Shown piece by piece: positions 26,507-35,805 of a stretch of 64,000 nt of DNA. The stretch is from assembly GCF_000381525.1 (NCBI RefSeq), contig NZ_KB906608.1, positions 34,693 to 98,692 on the forward strand, given 5' to 3'. Source of the DNA: Peptostreptococcus anaerobius VPI 4330 = DSM 2949 (GTDB taxonomy: Bacteria > Bacillota > Clostridia > Peptostreptococcales > Peptostreptococcaceae). Below the pieces are notes generated by a model that saw nothing but the letters and a program-made list of their open reading frames with translations, searched no databases and had not been told where the DNA came from. The position numbers and the translations under genes were made by a program. Position 1 is the first letter of the stretch; each line of letters begins with the position of its first letter.

Positions 26507-28852
26507 ATGGGAAAGATGTATGAAGTATCAAACAGATACAACAACTACAGGGATTATACTAAAGAATATACTGAAGTAGGTAGAAGCATCCGTAGACCTG
26601 ATGGTCCTGATAAGGTAAAGGGTAAGGTTCGTTATACAGATGACTTGACTCTTCCAAGAATGGTATATGGTAAATTACTTAGAAGTAAGCATGCACATGC
26701 TAATATAGTTAAAATAGATTATAGCAAGGCTATGGAACTTGAGGGTGTACTAGGGGTTATAACTGGAGAAGATTGTCCAATTCCTTATGGTATAGTTCCT
26801 CATAATGCCAATGAACACGCTCTTGCTGTAGGAAAAGTTAGAAACTGGGGAGAACCAGTAGCGGCAGTAGCAGCTGTAACTGAAGAAATAGCTGAAAAAG
26901 CCCTAGAATTAATCGAAGTAGAATACGATGTTTTAGAAGCTATCGTCGACCCTAGAGAGGCTGTAAAGAGAGATGACATTAGAATCCATGAAGATTCACC
27001 TTATAATATATCTTATGAAGGTGTTCAGGTATATGGTGATCCAGACAAGGCATTAGAAGAGGCTGATTATGTGTTAGAACAGGATTACTATTCTTCATAT
27101 GTAAACCATGGATTTATAGAACCACAGTCTGCAATTGCAGATTATGATGTTGCTACAGGTAAATTACACCTATATGCAACTTGTCAGGTTCCTCACTATA
27201 CTCACCAGCAGTTGGCTAAGGTTCTTGAAATGCCTCTAAACAAGATAAGAATAACAGTTCCACTAATAGGTGGTGGATTTGGTGGTAAGGGTGTTGCTTC
27301 TCAGGCGGACTTCTGTTCAGCCCTACTATCTAGAAAAGTTGGTAGACCAGTAAAGATAACTTACGAAAGAAGTGAAGTATTCGCTACCAACAATGGTAGA
27401 CATCCATGCTATATGAAGATGAAGTTAGGATTTGATAAGACTGGTAAGATAACAGCTTGTGACTTTACTAACTTGATGGATGGTGGAGCATACGCAGGAT
27501 GGGGTATAGTTGTTCTATTCTATACAGCATCAATGGTACACATTCCATATGTGATACCAAACGTGAGATTTGACGGTAAGAGAGTATATACTAACAAGCC
27601 TACTTGTGGTGCCTTCAGAGGACTAGGTGGAGTTCAGCCAAGATTTGCTATGGAACAGATGCTAGACCAGGCTGCTGCTCACTTTGGTATGGACCCATAT
27701 GAAATAAGAATGCTAAATGCTGCAGAATCAGGCTACACTGCTAAGAGTAAAATGTATGTACCTCATACAGAATACAAGAAGTGCTTGACTGAATGTGTTG
27801 AAAGATCAGGCTACAAAGAAAAGCATGGTAAGTTACCATTTGGTAAGGGTATCGGTCTTTCTGGAGGATATTATATTTCAGGAACATCATACACATTGTA
27901 CCTATCTTACAAGCCACATACAGTAGCAACTATAAAGGTTGATGAAGAGAATGACGTAACAGTATACTGTGGTGCAACTGATATAGGTCAGGGTGTAGAT
28001 ATGGTAATGGCTCAGATGGCAGCTGAAACTCTAGGTATTAAGACTGAAGACGTTACAGTAGTACCAAGAGATACAAAGATATCAACATTTGACCTTGGAA
28101 CATTTGCCAGCCGTCTAACATTTGCAACAGGTTGGGCTATAAGACAGGCTGCTGAAAAGGTAAATGCTGAACTTAAGCCAGTTGCTGCAGGTATGTTAGG
28201 TATCCGTGGTGAAGAAGTTGAAGTACAGGGTGGAGAATTCTACAATATCTACAAGCCACACAAGAGAGTTCCTTGGAGAGATGTAGTATCTCAGTACATC
28301 CAGACAAACGGACCACTTTCAATGACAGGTCAGTTTACTCCTCCAAGAAGAAAGGGTATCCAGCAGGGTGGTAATATAGGACACTCTCCAACATTTGGAT
28401 TCAGTGCTCAGATTGCAGAGGTAGACGTAGATCTTGAAACAGGTAAGGTAAATGTAGTTAAGATTACAGAGGCAGGAGACTGCGGTGTAGCTATCAACCC
28501 ACAGAGTGTTGAAGGTCAGGTACATGGTTCAATAGGTATGGGTATGGGACAGGCCCTATATGAAGAGATGAAGGTCGCTCCAGACGGAAGATTCCTAAAT
28601 CCATCACTACATGACTACAAGCTACCAACAGCTCTAGATATGCCAGAAATAGATGCAAACATAGTAGATGCCTATGACCCATCAGCACCATACGGAGCTA
28701 AGGAATCAGGTGAAGGTCCAATCCAGCCTACAATTCCAGCTATATTTAATGCTGTATACGATGCTATCGGTGTTAGGTTTACAGAAATGCCACTAACTCC
28801 TGAAAAGGTTCTAAATGCAATAAAAGAACAGAAGGCTAGAGGCGTATTTTAA
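26507..28852 (+). CDS. Molybdenum hydroxylase catalytic (molybdopterin-binding) subunit
   Basis: 781 residues from ATG 26507 (AAGGAGG upstream), 1 bp after the small subunit. Xanthine-dehydrogenase family: IRRPDGPDKVKGKVRYTDD, cofactor motif GGGFGGKG, CGAFRGLGGVQPRFA, and the C-terminal GAKESGEGP, whose glutamate corresponds to the catalytic base of the family. Members hydroxylate purines, nicotinate or aromatic CoA esters with water as oxygen source. The substrate cannot be assigned; a purine hydroxylase is plausible given the XdhC in the block. Confidence 0.93.
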   Translation: MGKMYEVSNRYNNYRDYTKEYTEVGRSIRRPDGPDKVKGKVRYTDDLTLPRMVYGKLLRSKHAHANIVKIDYSKAMELEGVLGVITGEDCPIPYGIVPHNANEHALAVGKVRNWGEPVAAVAAVTEEIAEKALELIEVEYDVLEAIVDPREAVKRDDIRIHEDSPYNISYEGVQVYGDPDKALEEADYVLEQDYYSSYVNHGFIEPQSAIADYDVATGKLHLYATCQVPHYTHQQLAKVLEMPLNKIRITVPLIGGGFGGKGVASQADFCSALLSRKVGRPVKITYERSEVFATNNGRHPCYMKMKLGFDKTGKITACDFTNLMDGGAYAGWGIVVLFYTASMVHIPYVIPNVRFDGKRVYTNKPTCGAFRGLGGVQPRFAMEQMLDQAAAHFGMDPYEIRMLNAAESGYTAKSKMYVPHTEYKKCLTECVERSGYKEKHGKLPFGKGIGLSGGYYISGTSYTLYLSYKPHTVATIKVDEENDVTVYCGATDIGQGVDMVMAQMAAETLGIKTEDVTVVPRDTKISTFDLGTFASRLTFATGWAIRQAAEKVNAELKPVAAGMLGIRGEEVEVQGGEFYNIYKPHKRVPWRDVVSQYIQTNGPLSMTGQFTPPRRKGIQQGGNIGHSPTFGFSAQIAEVDVDLETGKVNVVKITEAGDCGVAINPQSVEGQVHGSIGMGMGQALYEEMKVAPDGRFLNPSLHDYKLPTALDMPEIDANIVDAYDPSAPYGAKESGEGPIQPTIPAIFNAVYDAIGVRFTEMPLTPEKVLNAIKEQKARGVF

Positions 28853-28884
28853 ATAAAATAAACTATTTAATAATTAATTTGTAT

Positions 28885-28909
28885 CGGTGCCACTATTATA
28901 GTGGCACCG
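28885..28909 (+). terminator. Strong hairpin after the hydroxylase genes
   Basis: CGGTGCCACTA (28885-28895) and TAGTGGCACCG (28899-28909) form a perfect 11-bp stem with a TTA loop. The tail GTATGTGTT is weak in T, so it may be a leaky terminator or an mRNA-stabilising end, with the next four genes read through. Confidence 0.7.
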
Positions 28910-28934
28910 GTATGTGTTAGATGGGGGGATTAAG

Positions 28935-29342
28935 ATGAGAGAAATAAAGTTTAGAGCATGGGATGATGAGAATAAGAAGATGTACTCTCCAGAAGAGCTT
29001 GAGCAAGAAGGCGCATCTGAGTTAGAAAAGACAATCTATGGTTATCTTTCATTTGGCGCAGTTTTGATATATGATTTTAAAAATCCTGAAGAACCAGTAG
29101 AATTATTACCACTTCAGTCTACTGGATGGTATGACAACGAACAAAAAGAAATTTACGAAGGTGATGTGGTAGAGAGTGACACTGGAACATATCAAATAAT
29201 GTGGAGCGAAGAAGTTGCCGGATTTATCCTAATAGGAAACGATGGATCAATGGCAATGGGTGGTCCATACCTATCAGAAACATTTAAGTTAAAGGGAAAT
29301 ATCTATCAGAATCCTGAATTATTGGATTTTGGTCTTAGATAG
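28935..29342 (+). CDS. YopX family protein
   Basis: 135 residues from ATG 28935 with GGGGGG upstream. The REIKFRAWDDENKKMY start, LLPLQSTGWYDNEQKEIYEGDVV and GNIYQNPELL are hallmarks of the YopX family, mostly found in phages and Gram-positive mobile elements and of unknown biochemical role. No phage gene accompanies it; it follows the hydroxylase genes on the same strand and leads three more small genes. Confidence 0.85.
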   Translation: MREIKFRAWDDENKKMYSPEELEQEGASELEKTIYGYLSFGAVLIYDFKNPEEPVELLPLQSTGWYDNEQKEIYEGDVVESDTGTYQIMWSEEVAGFILIGNDGSMAMGGPYLSETFKLKGNIYQNPELLDFGLR

Positions 29343-29351
29343 TGGTAAGTT

Positions 29352-29894
29352 ATGATGTTGGATATAAAAGATAAAGAATTTTTTATAAAGGCAGATGGAA
29401 AGTCTGTAGATTTTTACCTTGAAGATGATATGTTCGAGATTGAAGGCAAATTTTCAGTAGAGGGTGATGATGTATTTATTATTGTTATAGATGCAGTCAG
29501 CCATATGCTAAAAATTGCTGGAGATAAATTAAAAATTGGAAAGAAATATGGAAGGTTTACTGCTTCTAGGGTAGAAGACGGTAAGACTTTCGATTTAGAA
29601 ATAAATAGGGTCTTTATACCATTGGTAAATCCAAGTGTAGAAGATTTTGAAAGAGAATTTGAGAAGGGTATAAGCCAGTTTTTTAATAAACCAGATGATA
29701 CTCTTGTTTGGTATGATTTTGAAACTAAGAAATGGAATATTGAAGTAAATAAGATAAATATGTATTGTAGCGGAGATAGGTATGACTATGATTCAATATC
29801 TGAGATGTTTGAGGCTTCAAGAGAATACTTAGATGGTAAGTGGCAGTGTATATATTTTAGCGCTGAAGTTGAAGAAGATGAAGGAGAGTTTTAA
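29352..29894 (+). CDS. Uncharacterised 180-residue protein
   Basis: I do not recognise a family. 179-180 residues (ATG at 29352 or 29355), acidic, no signal peptide, membrane segment or cysteine motif. The first half looks beta-rich with alternating hydrophobics (FFIKADGKSVDFYLEDDMFEIEG). The second half has aromatic-rich stretches (LVWYDFETKKWNIEV) and ends in EEVEEDEGEF. It lies 9 bp after the YopX gene and 1 bp before the next, so it is probably co-transcribed with both. RBS weak. Confidence 0.65.
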   Translation: MMLDIKDKEFFIKADGKSVDFYLEDDMFEIEGKFSVEGDDVFIIVIDAVSHMLKIAGDKLKIGKKYGRFTASRVEDGKTFDLEINRVFIPLVNPSVEDFEREFEKGISQFFNKPDDTLVWYDFETKKWNIEVNKINMYCSGDRYDYDSISEMFEASREYLDGKWQCIYFSAEVEEDEGEF

Positions 29895-29895
29895 C

Positions 29896-30339
29896 ATGGG
29901 TAAGCATATTGTAGAAAAAAACTATCACCGTTTAGACCCAGTAGGTCAAAGTGATATGTGTGCAACTTGCTCAACAGGATGTAAAACTAGCTGCAGCAGG
30001 AAGTTGGCAAAAAATATGGGTAGCGAAGTTTCTTATATTATAGATGATCCTGTTGAAAAAAATGTAACATTTGATAGACTTTATGATGTTATTATTAGAG
30101 ATGTTGATAGTATACCTTGTGAATTAAAGAGCCAGAAATTAGTCTATGATGTTGATGGCAAGTTAATTGAAGGTCAGTTAAAAGTTCCATGGCCTATGGA
30201 TTGGATTTATGAAGTCGTATCTGACTACCTATCAAAAGACAGTCACTTATCAGGGACAAAAAGTGTTAAATTTGCAAATCCAGAAGAAGTTGACCAATTG
30301 ATAGTATGTGACGTTGTAAGCTACGTCCAAAGGCGTTAA
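29896..30339 (+). CDS. Uncharacterised small Cys-cluster protein
   Basis: 147 residues from ATG 29896 with a good RBS GAAGGAGAG in the tail of the preceding gene. An N-terminal cluster CATCSTGCKTSC (~22-33; C-x2-C-x3-C-x3-C) could hold a metal or Fe-S cluster. The rest is soluble and charged, with VPWPMDWIYEVVSDYL near 100. I do not recognise the family. Its place between a molybdenum hydroxylase operon and an HD protein suggests an accessory redox or metal role (inference). Confidence 0.7.
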   Translation: MGKHIVEKNYHRLDPVGQSDMCATCSTGCKTSCSRKLAKNMGSEVSYIIDDPVEKNVTFDRLYDVIIRDVDSIPCELKSQKLVYDVDGKLIEGQLKVPWPMDWIYEVVSDYLSKDSHLSGTKSVKFANPEEVDQLIVCDVVSYVQRR

Positions 30340-30353
30340 GGAATGTTGATTGA

Positions 30354-30932
30354 ATGAGTATGGAAAAAGGAACTTATTTTTCAAAAGAATATTGTCCTAC
30401 AAAGGCAGAGTGTTTCGATATATTAAGGGTTTATGGGACGCCAATACACGTACAAGGCCACTGTAATGCTGTAGGTGAAGTAGGTTATGCTATTGCAAGG
30501 GCATTAAAGGAAAAAGGTTTGGATATAAATGAACGACTGGTCGCATCTGCAGGTTACTTGCACGATATAGCTAGGGTTCACAAAATTCACGAAAAGGTTG
30601 GAGCAAATTATCTTAAGTCCATTGGTCTTGAAGATGTATCAAGGGTTATTTCAGACCATACAAAACACAAGATAAATCAAGAAATCCTATCATTGGATGA
30701 GGAAGATATCTTGTGTATAGCTGATAGGCTAGTTATAGAAGCGAGTTTCGTTGGTCCAGAAAAGAGAATGGATTACATTAAGAGTAAGGCTATAAAAAAA
30801 TATGGGAAAGAGAGCGAACCTCTACTAGATAAGATCAAGGACGATTTTATAAAATTTGTAGCTGAAATAGAAACCTTTATAGGTGATGAAATAATAAATA
30901 TAATTCCAGATGATATAAGGCTCACATCATAA
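30354..30932 (+). CDS. HD-domain protein
   Basis: 192 residues. HD-superfamily metal ligands are visible: His in VQGHCNAVGEV (~35), the HD pair in AGYLHDIARVHK (~70), His in ISDHTKHK (~100) and Asp in CIADRLVIEA (~125). Such proteins are metal-dependent phosphohydrolases, and similar ones occur near molybdenum hydroxylase clusters in anaerobes. The stop codon falls inside its own terminator hairpin. Confidence 0.85.
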   Translation: MSMEKGTYFSKEYCPTKAECFDILRVYGTPIHVQGHCNAVGEVGYAIARALKEKGLDINERLVASAGYLHDIARVHKIHEKVGANYLKSIGLEDVSRVISDHTKHKINQEILSLDEEDILCIADRLVIEASFVGPEKRMDYIKSKAIKKYGKESEPLLDKIKDDFIKFVAEIETFIGDEIINIIPDDIRLTS

Positions 30933-30953
30933 AATTGGTGTGGGTTCTTTTTT
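30921..30953 (+). terminator. Terminator overlapping the end of the HD gene
   Basis: CTCACATCA (30921-30929) pairs with TGGTGTGGG (30936-30944), followed by TTCTTTTTT. The HD stop codon is in the loop. Confidence 0.8.
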
Positions 30954-31063
30954 GTCCAAACAAGAGGTATAATTTGTCCAAATAAGTGGCCTAACTTGTC
31001 TAAACTAGAGGCCTTAATTTGTCCAAACAAGGGATATTAATCTGTCTAAAAAAGGGATATTAA
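30950..31063 (+). repeat. Degenerate 22-23-bp tandem repeat, five copies
   Basis: TTGTCC/TCTGTC-anchored units begin near 30952, 30974, 30996, 31019 and 31042, consensus roughly TTGTCYAAACAAGRGG plus an AT tail. The array begins inside the T tract of the HD terminator. No gene is visible in 30933-31342. Confidence 0.85.
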
Positions 31064-31097
31064 CGAGGTGGGGTCAATATATGTCCCTTTATTTTTT
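31051..31097 (+). terminator. Second terminator-like hairpin before the glycolytic operon
   Basis: AAAGGGA (31051-31057) pairs with TCCCTTT (31084-31090), followed by ATTTTTTG. The left arm comes from the last tandem repeat unit, so the array supplies part of the hairpin. Confidence 0.65.
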
Positions 31098-31212
31098 GTG
31101 ATTTATTAGATAATATAAATCTTGAAAGTACTGATTAAACTGGATTTTTAAGTGTATTAAGTTAAATATAAGGAGATAGAAATAAAAAAATATATAAAAA
31201 ATAAAATAAGTG

Positions 31213-31276
31213 TTGATTTTTGCGTCCCGCTATTATATAATAATGTTGTGGGACGTGATAAGTAAATGTGGGACGC
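31213..31276 (+). promoter_or_regulatory. Glycolytic operon promoter and CggR-type operator
   Basis: -35 TTGATT (31213-31218), 17-bp spacer, -10 TATAAT (31236-31241). Downstream, GGGACG occurs at 31250 and again at 31270, exactly 20 bp apart, which is the repeat distance of the B. subtilis CggR operator (CGGGAC-N6-TGTC-N4, twice). A third, inverted copy (GCGTCCC, 31222-31228) sits in the promoter spacer and forms a long inverted repeat with the distal site. Autoregulation by CggR with sugar-phosphate relief is expected. Confidence 0.85.
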
Positions 31277-31311
31277 AAATCAACCTGATCTTTAAGGTGA
31301 TTACCGATTAA

Positions 31312-31330
31312 GATTTCCAAGTAGGAAATC
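31312..31330 (+). promoter_or_regulatory. Hairpin in the cggR leader
   Basis: GATTTCC-AAGTA-GGAAATC is a perfect 7-bp stem directly before the AAGGAGG ribosome binding site. It could stabilise the 5' end or modulate cggR translation. Confidence 0.5.
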
Positions 31331-31342
31331 CAAGGAGGCAAT

Positions 31343-32371
31343 ATGAAAAATATAATCGAAGTTCAAAAAAAGATTATACCCCAAGCGATTGAGTTGATGG
31401 AAAAAAGATATGCAGTTCTTAGACAGATAGCTATCAGTCAACCCATTGGTAGAAGAATGTTGGCAAATGTGCTTAACCTGAGTGAGAGGACAACTAGGAC
31501 AGAGGTTGACTTCCTAAAATCTCAAAAAATGATTGACATATCAGTTTCAGGAATGACACTTACAGAAGAAGGTAAGGAAGTACTTGAAAGTCTAGAGCTA
31601 GTCATGGGTGAGGTAATGGGAATATCCGATCTGGAGATAAAGTTGAGAGACTTACTGGGAATCAAGCATGTAGCTATATCTAAAAATGTCAATGAAGACA
31701 GAAGTATCATAATAAAAGGCGTAGCTGAATTGGCAGCCAAGTACTTGATATCTACACTAGCAAGTGACGATATAGTAGCGATCTCAGGTGGTAGTACTAT
31801 GAGGGAACTTGCAACGAGCATTAAGGAAGAATATTCATTTAAAGATGTGACAGTTCTTCCAACACGAGGAAGTGTGGGCTCCGACATAGATATTCAGGCT
31901 AACTCGGTAGCTGCAGTCCTAGCTAAGAAACTAAACTCAAAGGTGGAATTTCTATATGTTCCTGATGAGCTTGAAGGTGAGGCAAAAGACGTCATAATGT
32001 CTATTCCAGACATAATGGTTACTAGCCAGCATCTAAGGGAAGCCGACAAAATGGTATTTAGTTTTGGATGTGCAGACTTGATGGCAAGAAGAAGGGGTAC
32101 AAGTGAAGATGACATCAATCAATTACTTAATAAGGGAGCGATTGGTGAAGCCTTTGGACATTATTTCGACAAGGACGGTAACATAGTGATGAAACTCAAC
32201 ACAGTCGGAATAGATATGAATATGTATAAGAATTCAAAATATCCTATAGCAGTATTTTCAGGTGTTGAAAAAGTGGATGCTTTCATGGCTTTATATAAGC
32301 TGAATAAGAATCTAACACTGATAACTGATGAAGACAGTGCAAAGGAAATTTTAAATAAAATAAACAATTAA
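31343..32371 (+). CDS. cggR: Central glycolytic genes regulator CggR (SorC family)
   Basis: 342 residues. N-terminal winged HTH ([25 protein letters not shown], ~35) and a C-terminal SorC-type sugar-phosphate-binding domain ([10 protein letters not shown] ~150, [34 protein letters not shown]). It is first in the gapA-pgk-tpiA-gpmI-eno order and lies behind a matching operator, the typical CggR arrangement. Confidence 0.93.
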   Translation: MKNIIEVQKKIIPQAIELMEKRYAVLRQIAISQPIGRRMLANVLNLSERTTRTEVDFLKSQKMIDISVSGMTLTEEGKEVLESLELVMGEVMGISDLEIKLRDLLGIKHVAISKNVNEDRSIIIKGVAELAAKYLISTLASDDIVAISGGSTMRELATSIKEEYSFKDVTVLPTRGSVGSDIDIQANSVAAVLAKKLNSKVEFLYVPDELEGEAKDVIMSIPDIMVTSQHLREADKMVFSFGCADLMARRRGTSEDDINQLLNKGAIGEAFGHYFDKDGNIVMKLNTVGIDMNMYKNSKYPIAVFSGVEKVDAFMALYKLNKNLTLITDEDSAKEILNKINN

Positions 32372-32405
32372 CTATATTGATAAAGAAAATTTTGGAGGTA
32401 ATGAA

Positions 32406-33413
32406 ATGGTTAAAGTTGCGATTAATGGATTTGGTAGAATAGGTAGATTAGCATTAAGAAAAATGATGGAACAGCCAGAAAAGTTCCAGATAGTTGCTAT
32501 AAATGATTTAACAGACTCACATATGCTAGCTCACTTACTAAAGTATGACTCTTCACAGGGTAGATTCAATGGTGAAGTAGTTGAAGAAGAAGGTGCTTTC
32601 GTAGTTAATGGACAGGAGATACTTGTTATATCTGAAAGAAACCCAGAAAACCTACCTTGGGGAGAAATGGGTGTAGACATAGTTCTTGAATGTACTGGTC
32701 TATTCACTTCTAAGGAAAAGGCTGAGGCTCATATAAAGGCAGGTGCTAAGAAGGTTCTTATATCTGCTCCAGCAACTGGTGACGTTAAGACAATAGTTTA
32801 CAATGTAAACTCTGATATAATAGACGGAAGCGAAACAGTAGTTTCAGGTGCTTCTTGTACTACAAACTGTCTTGCACCAATGGCTAAGGTACTTAACGAC
32901 AAGTTCGGTATCGTTGAAGGTTTAATGACAACTATCCATGCGTATACAAATGACCAGAATACTCTAGATGGCCCTCATAAGAAGGGTGACTTAAGAAGAG
33001 CTAGAACAGCTGCTGCAAACATAATACCTAACACAACAGGTGCTGCAAAGGCTATAGGTCTAGTAATACCAGAACTTGCAGGTAAGCTTGACGGAGCTGC
33101 ACAGAGAGTTCCAGTACCAACAGGTTCAATAACTGAATTAGTATGTGTACTTGAAAAGAACACATCAGTAGAAGAAATCAATGCTGCTATGAAGGCTGCT
33201 GCTAATGAATCATTTGGATACACTGAAGAAGAATTAGTATCAACTGATATAGTAGGTATCAGCTACGGTTCATTATTTGATGCTACACTTACTAAGGTAA
33301 TGGATGTTGCAGGTAAGCAGTTAGTTAAGACTGTTGCTTGGTATGACAACGAAATGTCTTACACTTCTCAGTTAGTAAGAACATTAGGACTAGTAGGAAG
33401 CACAACTAAATAA
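32406..33413 (+). CDS. gapA: Glyceraldehyde-3-phosphate dehydrogenase
   Basis: 335 residues. NAD-binding [14 protein letters not shown] at the N-terminus, catalytic [12 protein letters not shown] (~150), HAYTNDQ and the C-terminal [12 protein letters not shown]. Catabolic type by operon context. RBS GGAGG; 34 bp after cggR. Confidence 0.97.
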   Translation: MVKVAINGFGRIGRLALRKMMEQPEKFQIVAINDLTDSHMLAHLLKYDSSQGRFNGEVVEEEGAFVVNGQEILVISERNPENLPWGEMGVDIVLECTGLFTSKEKAEAHIKAGAKKVLISAPATGDVKTIVYNVNSDIIDGSETVVSGASCTTNCLAPMAKVLNDKFGIVEGLMTTIHAYTNDQNTLDGPHKKGDLRRARTAAANIIPNTTGAAKAIGLVIPELAGKLDGAAQRVPVPTGSITELVCVLEKNTSVEEINAAMKAAANESFGYTEEELVSTDIVGISYGSLFDATLTKVMDVAGKQLVKTVAWYDNEMSYTSQLVRTLGLVGSTTK

Positions 33414-33472
33414 TAAAAGAATCTTGTTTAAATAAATATTTATTAGGCCACGAAGGCGAGAGATTTATCAAT

Positions 33473-33502
33473 AGAGGCTTATATTATATAAGCCTCTTTT
33501 TT
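33473..33502 (+). terminator. Terminator between gapA and pgk
   Basis: AGAGGCTTATA and TATAAGCCTCT with a TTA loop, followed by TTTTTT. Strong, so pgk and later genes probably need their own promoter or receive partial read-through. Confidence 0.88.
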
Positions 33503-33562
33503 GAAAATAAGTATAAAAAAAATCGATATAATACACAAGATGGTCTGAAAACATCCCACTTA

Positions 33563-33571
33563 TGATATAAT
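33563..33571 (+). promoter_or_regulatory. Extended -10 promoter before pgk
   Basis: TG-A-TATAAT at 33563-33571 with no clear -35, lying between the gapA terminator and pgk. The pgk leader (33596-33616) also carries GAGACTTAAATATAATATTAA, closely similar to the 28-bp mod repeat unit. Confidence 0.5.
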
Positions 33572-33635
33572 AGTAATAGCGGAAATATTCAGATTAGAGA
33601 CTTAAATATAATATTAATTTAAAAGGAGATTTGTT

Positions 33636-34835
33636 ATGACAATGCTAAACAAAAAATCAATTGAAGACATTCAGGTAAAGGGCAGAAAGTGCCTAGTGAG
33701 ATGTGACTTTAATGTTCCTCTTAAAGATGGAAAGATAACTGATGAAAATAGACTTGTTGGTGCCCTACCAACTATAAAGTATCTTGTAGATAACGGAGCT
33801 AAGGTAATACTTTGCTCACACCTTGGTAAGCCAAAGGGAGAGGCCAAGCCAGAACTTTCATTAGCACCAGTAGCTAAGAGATTATCAGAAATGTTAGGCA
33901 AGATAGTAGTATTTGCTGCTGATGATAATGTAGTTGGTAACAATGCTAAGGCTGCAGTAGCTGCTATGGAAGACTCTGATATAGTACTATTACAGAACAC
34001 TAGATACAGGGCTGAGGAGACTAAGAACGAAGAAAACTTCTCAAGAGAACTAGCTTCACTTGCTGATGTATTTGTTAATGATGCATTTGGTACAGCCCAT
34101 AGAGCCCACTGCTCAACAGTAGGTGTTGGTGAATTCCTAGAAGAAAGAGTATGCGGTTACCTAATCCAGAAGGAATTAGACTTCTTAGGATCAGCAGTAG
34201 AAAATCCTGAAAGACCATTCCTAGCTATCCTTGGTGGTGCTAAGGTTTCTTCAAAGCTTGGTGTAATCAACAACCTATTAGAAAAGGTTGATACACTAAT
34301 AATAGGCGGTGGTATGTCATACACATTCTTCAAGGCTATGGGTCACGAAATAGGTACATCACTAGTAGAAGATGACAAGATTGAATATGCACTTGACATG
34401 ATCAAGAAGGCAGAAGAAAAGGGTGTAAAGCTACTTCTTCCAATAGATGTAGTATATGCTGACAAGTTTGCAGAAGATGCTAAGCCAAAGTTTACTGAAG
34501 GCAGAGATATACCAGCAGACTCAATGGGTCTAGATATAGGACTAAAGACTAGAGAATTATTTGTAGATGCTGTAAAATCTGCAAAGACTATAGTATGGAA
34601 TGGACCAATGGGTGTATTCGAATTCGAAAACTTTGCAAATGGTACAAAGGCAATAGCAGAGGCTATGGCTGAAATAGATGCTACTACAATAATAGGTGGT
34701 GGAGATTCAGCAGCTGCTGTAAACCAGATGGGATTTGGAGATAAGATGAGCCATATATCAACAGGTGGTGGAGCATCTCTAGAATTCCTAGAAGGTAAGG
34801 AACTACCTGGTATAGCAGCACTTGACAACAAGTAA
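33636..34835 (+). CDS. pgk: Phosphoglycerate kinase
   Basis: 399 residues. RCDFNVPL near the N-terminus, SHLGKPKG (~60), [12 protein letters not shown] (~145), GGAKVSSKL (~200), and nucleotide-binding GGGDSAAAV plus [14 protein letters not shown] at the C-terminus. Makes ATP from 1,3-bisphosphoglycerate. RBS AAAAGGAG. Confidence 0.97.
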   Translation: MTMLNKKSIEDIQVKGRKCLVRCDFNVPLKDGKITDENRLVGALPTIKYLVDNGAKVILCSHLGKPKGEAKPELSLAPVAKRLSEMLGKIVVFAADDNVVGNNAKAAVAAMEDSDIVLLQNTRYRAEETKNEENFSRELASLADVFVNDAFGTAHRAHCSTVGVGEFLEERVCGYLIQKELDFLGSAVENPERPFLAILGGAKVSSKLGVINNLLEKVDTLIIGGGMSYTFFKAMGHEIGTSLVEDDKIEYALDMIKKAEEKGVKLLLPIDVVYADKFAEDAKPKFTEGRDIPADSMGLDIGLKTRELFVDAVKSAKTIVWNGPMGVFEFENFANGTKAIAEAMAEIDATTIIGGGDSAAAVNQMGFGDKMSHISTGGGASLEFLEGKELPGIAALDNK

Positions 34836-34874
34836 TAGATAGTATTTAGTAAATTCAGCAATATAACTATAGAT

Positions 34875-34972
34875 ATAATATTATAGGGATAATGCTATAT
34901 ACATAATCTTGTAGAGATAATATCATAGAACAATAAGTGTATAAAGGTGGGCTAGCCTGTCTAGCCTGCCAC
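34875..34972 (+). repeat. Decayed 28-bp tandem repeat and hairpin between pgk and tpiA
   Basis: Copy 1 (34875-34902) and copy 2 (34903-34931) align over ATAAT...TAGRGATAAT...ATA. A GC-richer hairpin follows (GTGG-GCTAG with CTAGC-CTG-CCAC, 34946-34972), lying directly before the tpiA RBS without a T tract. It could be an mRNA processing or stability element. Confidence 0.55.
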
Positions 34973-34991
34973 ATATAAAAAGGAGATAAAA

Positions 34992-35732
34992 ATGAGAAAG
35001 CCAATAATAGCTGGAAACTGGAAGATGAACAAGACTATAAAGGAAGGTCTTGAATTTATAGAAGCAGTAAAGGGTAAGACTGAAGGTGATGCAGAAGTAT
35101 TGATATGTGCACCATTTACATTACTAAAGGACCTAAAAGAAGCAACTAAGGGAACTAATATAAAGATAGGTGCTCAGAATATGCATTTTGAAGAATCTGG
35201 TGCATTCACAGGTGAAGTGGCTCCTGCCAACCTTGTAGAACTTGGAATAGATTATGTAATAATCGGACATTCAGAGAGAAGAGAGTACTACAATGAAACT
35301 GATGAAACTTGCAACAAAAAGGTTCTAAAAGCTATAGAAGTGGGTATAAATCCAATACTTTGTTGTGGAGAGACTCTTGAAGAAAGAGAATCAAACTCTA
35401 CAATGGACAAGGTAAAGGGACAGATAGTAAAGGGTCTAAAGGATGTAAAAGCTGAAGACCTTGAAAAGGTAGTAATAGCTTATGAACCAATCTGGGCAAT
35501 AGGTACAGGTAAGACTGCAACAGCTGAGCAGGCAAACGAAGTAATCGCCTACATAAGAAATGTTGTAAGGGACCTATATGCTGATCTTGCTGACAAGGTG
35601 AGAATCCAGTATGGTGGATCTGTAAAGCCAGCCAATGTAGCTGAAATAATGGGACAGACTGATATAGACGGCGCCCTAGTAGGTGGAGCTTCATTGAAGG
35701 CTGATGACTATCTAGGACTATTAAAGTTCTAA
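34992..35732 (+). CDS. tpiA: Triosephosphate isomerase
   Basis: 246 residues. [12 protein letters not shown] start, catalytic His in [11 protein letters not shown] (~95), catalytic Glu in [15 protein letters not shown] (~165), phosphate-binding [22 protein letters not shown]. Confidence 0.97.
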   Translation: MRKPIIAGNWKMNKTIKEGLEFIEAVKGKTEGDAEVLICAPFTLLKDLKEATKGTNIKIGAQNMHFEESGAFTGEVAPANLVELGIDYVIIGHSERREYYNETDETCNKKVLKAIEVGINPILCCGETLEERESNSTMDKVKGQIVKGLKDVKAEDLEKVVIAYEPIWAIGTGKTATAEQANEVIAYIRNVVRDLYADLADKVRIQYGGSVKPANVAEIMGQTDIDGALVGGASLKADDYLGLLKF

Positions 35733-35805
35733 TACTACTATAGTTTCTAACGTTTAGTGAAAATATGCTCGGATATTGAAACGAGTAGTGTAAAGGAAGT
35801 GTATT

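Noticed and set aside
28935..30932. Prophage remnant suggested by YopX
   Set aside because: No integrase, structural, lysis or replication gene and no direct-repeat attachment sites are visible.
30950..31063. CRISPR-like array
   Set aside because: Units abut directly with no unique spacers and are degenerate, and no cas genes are present; the same applies to 23661-23772.
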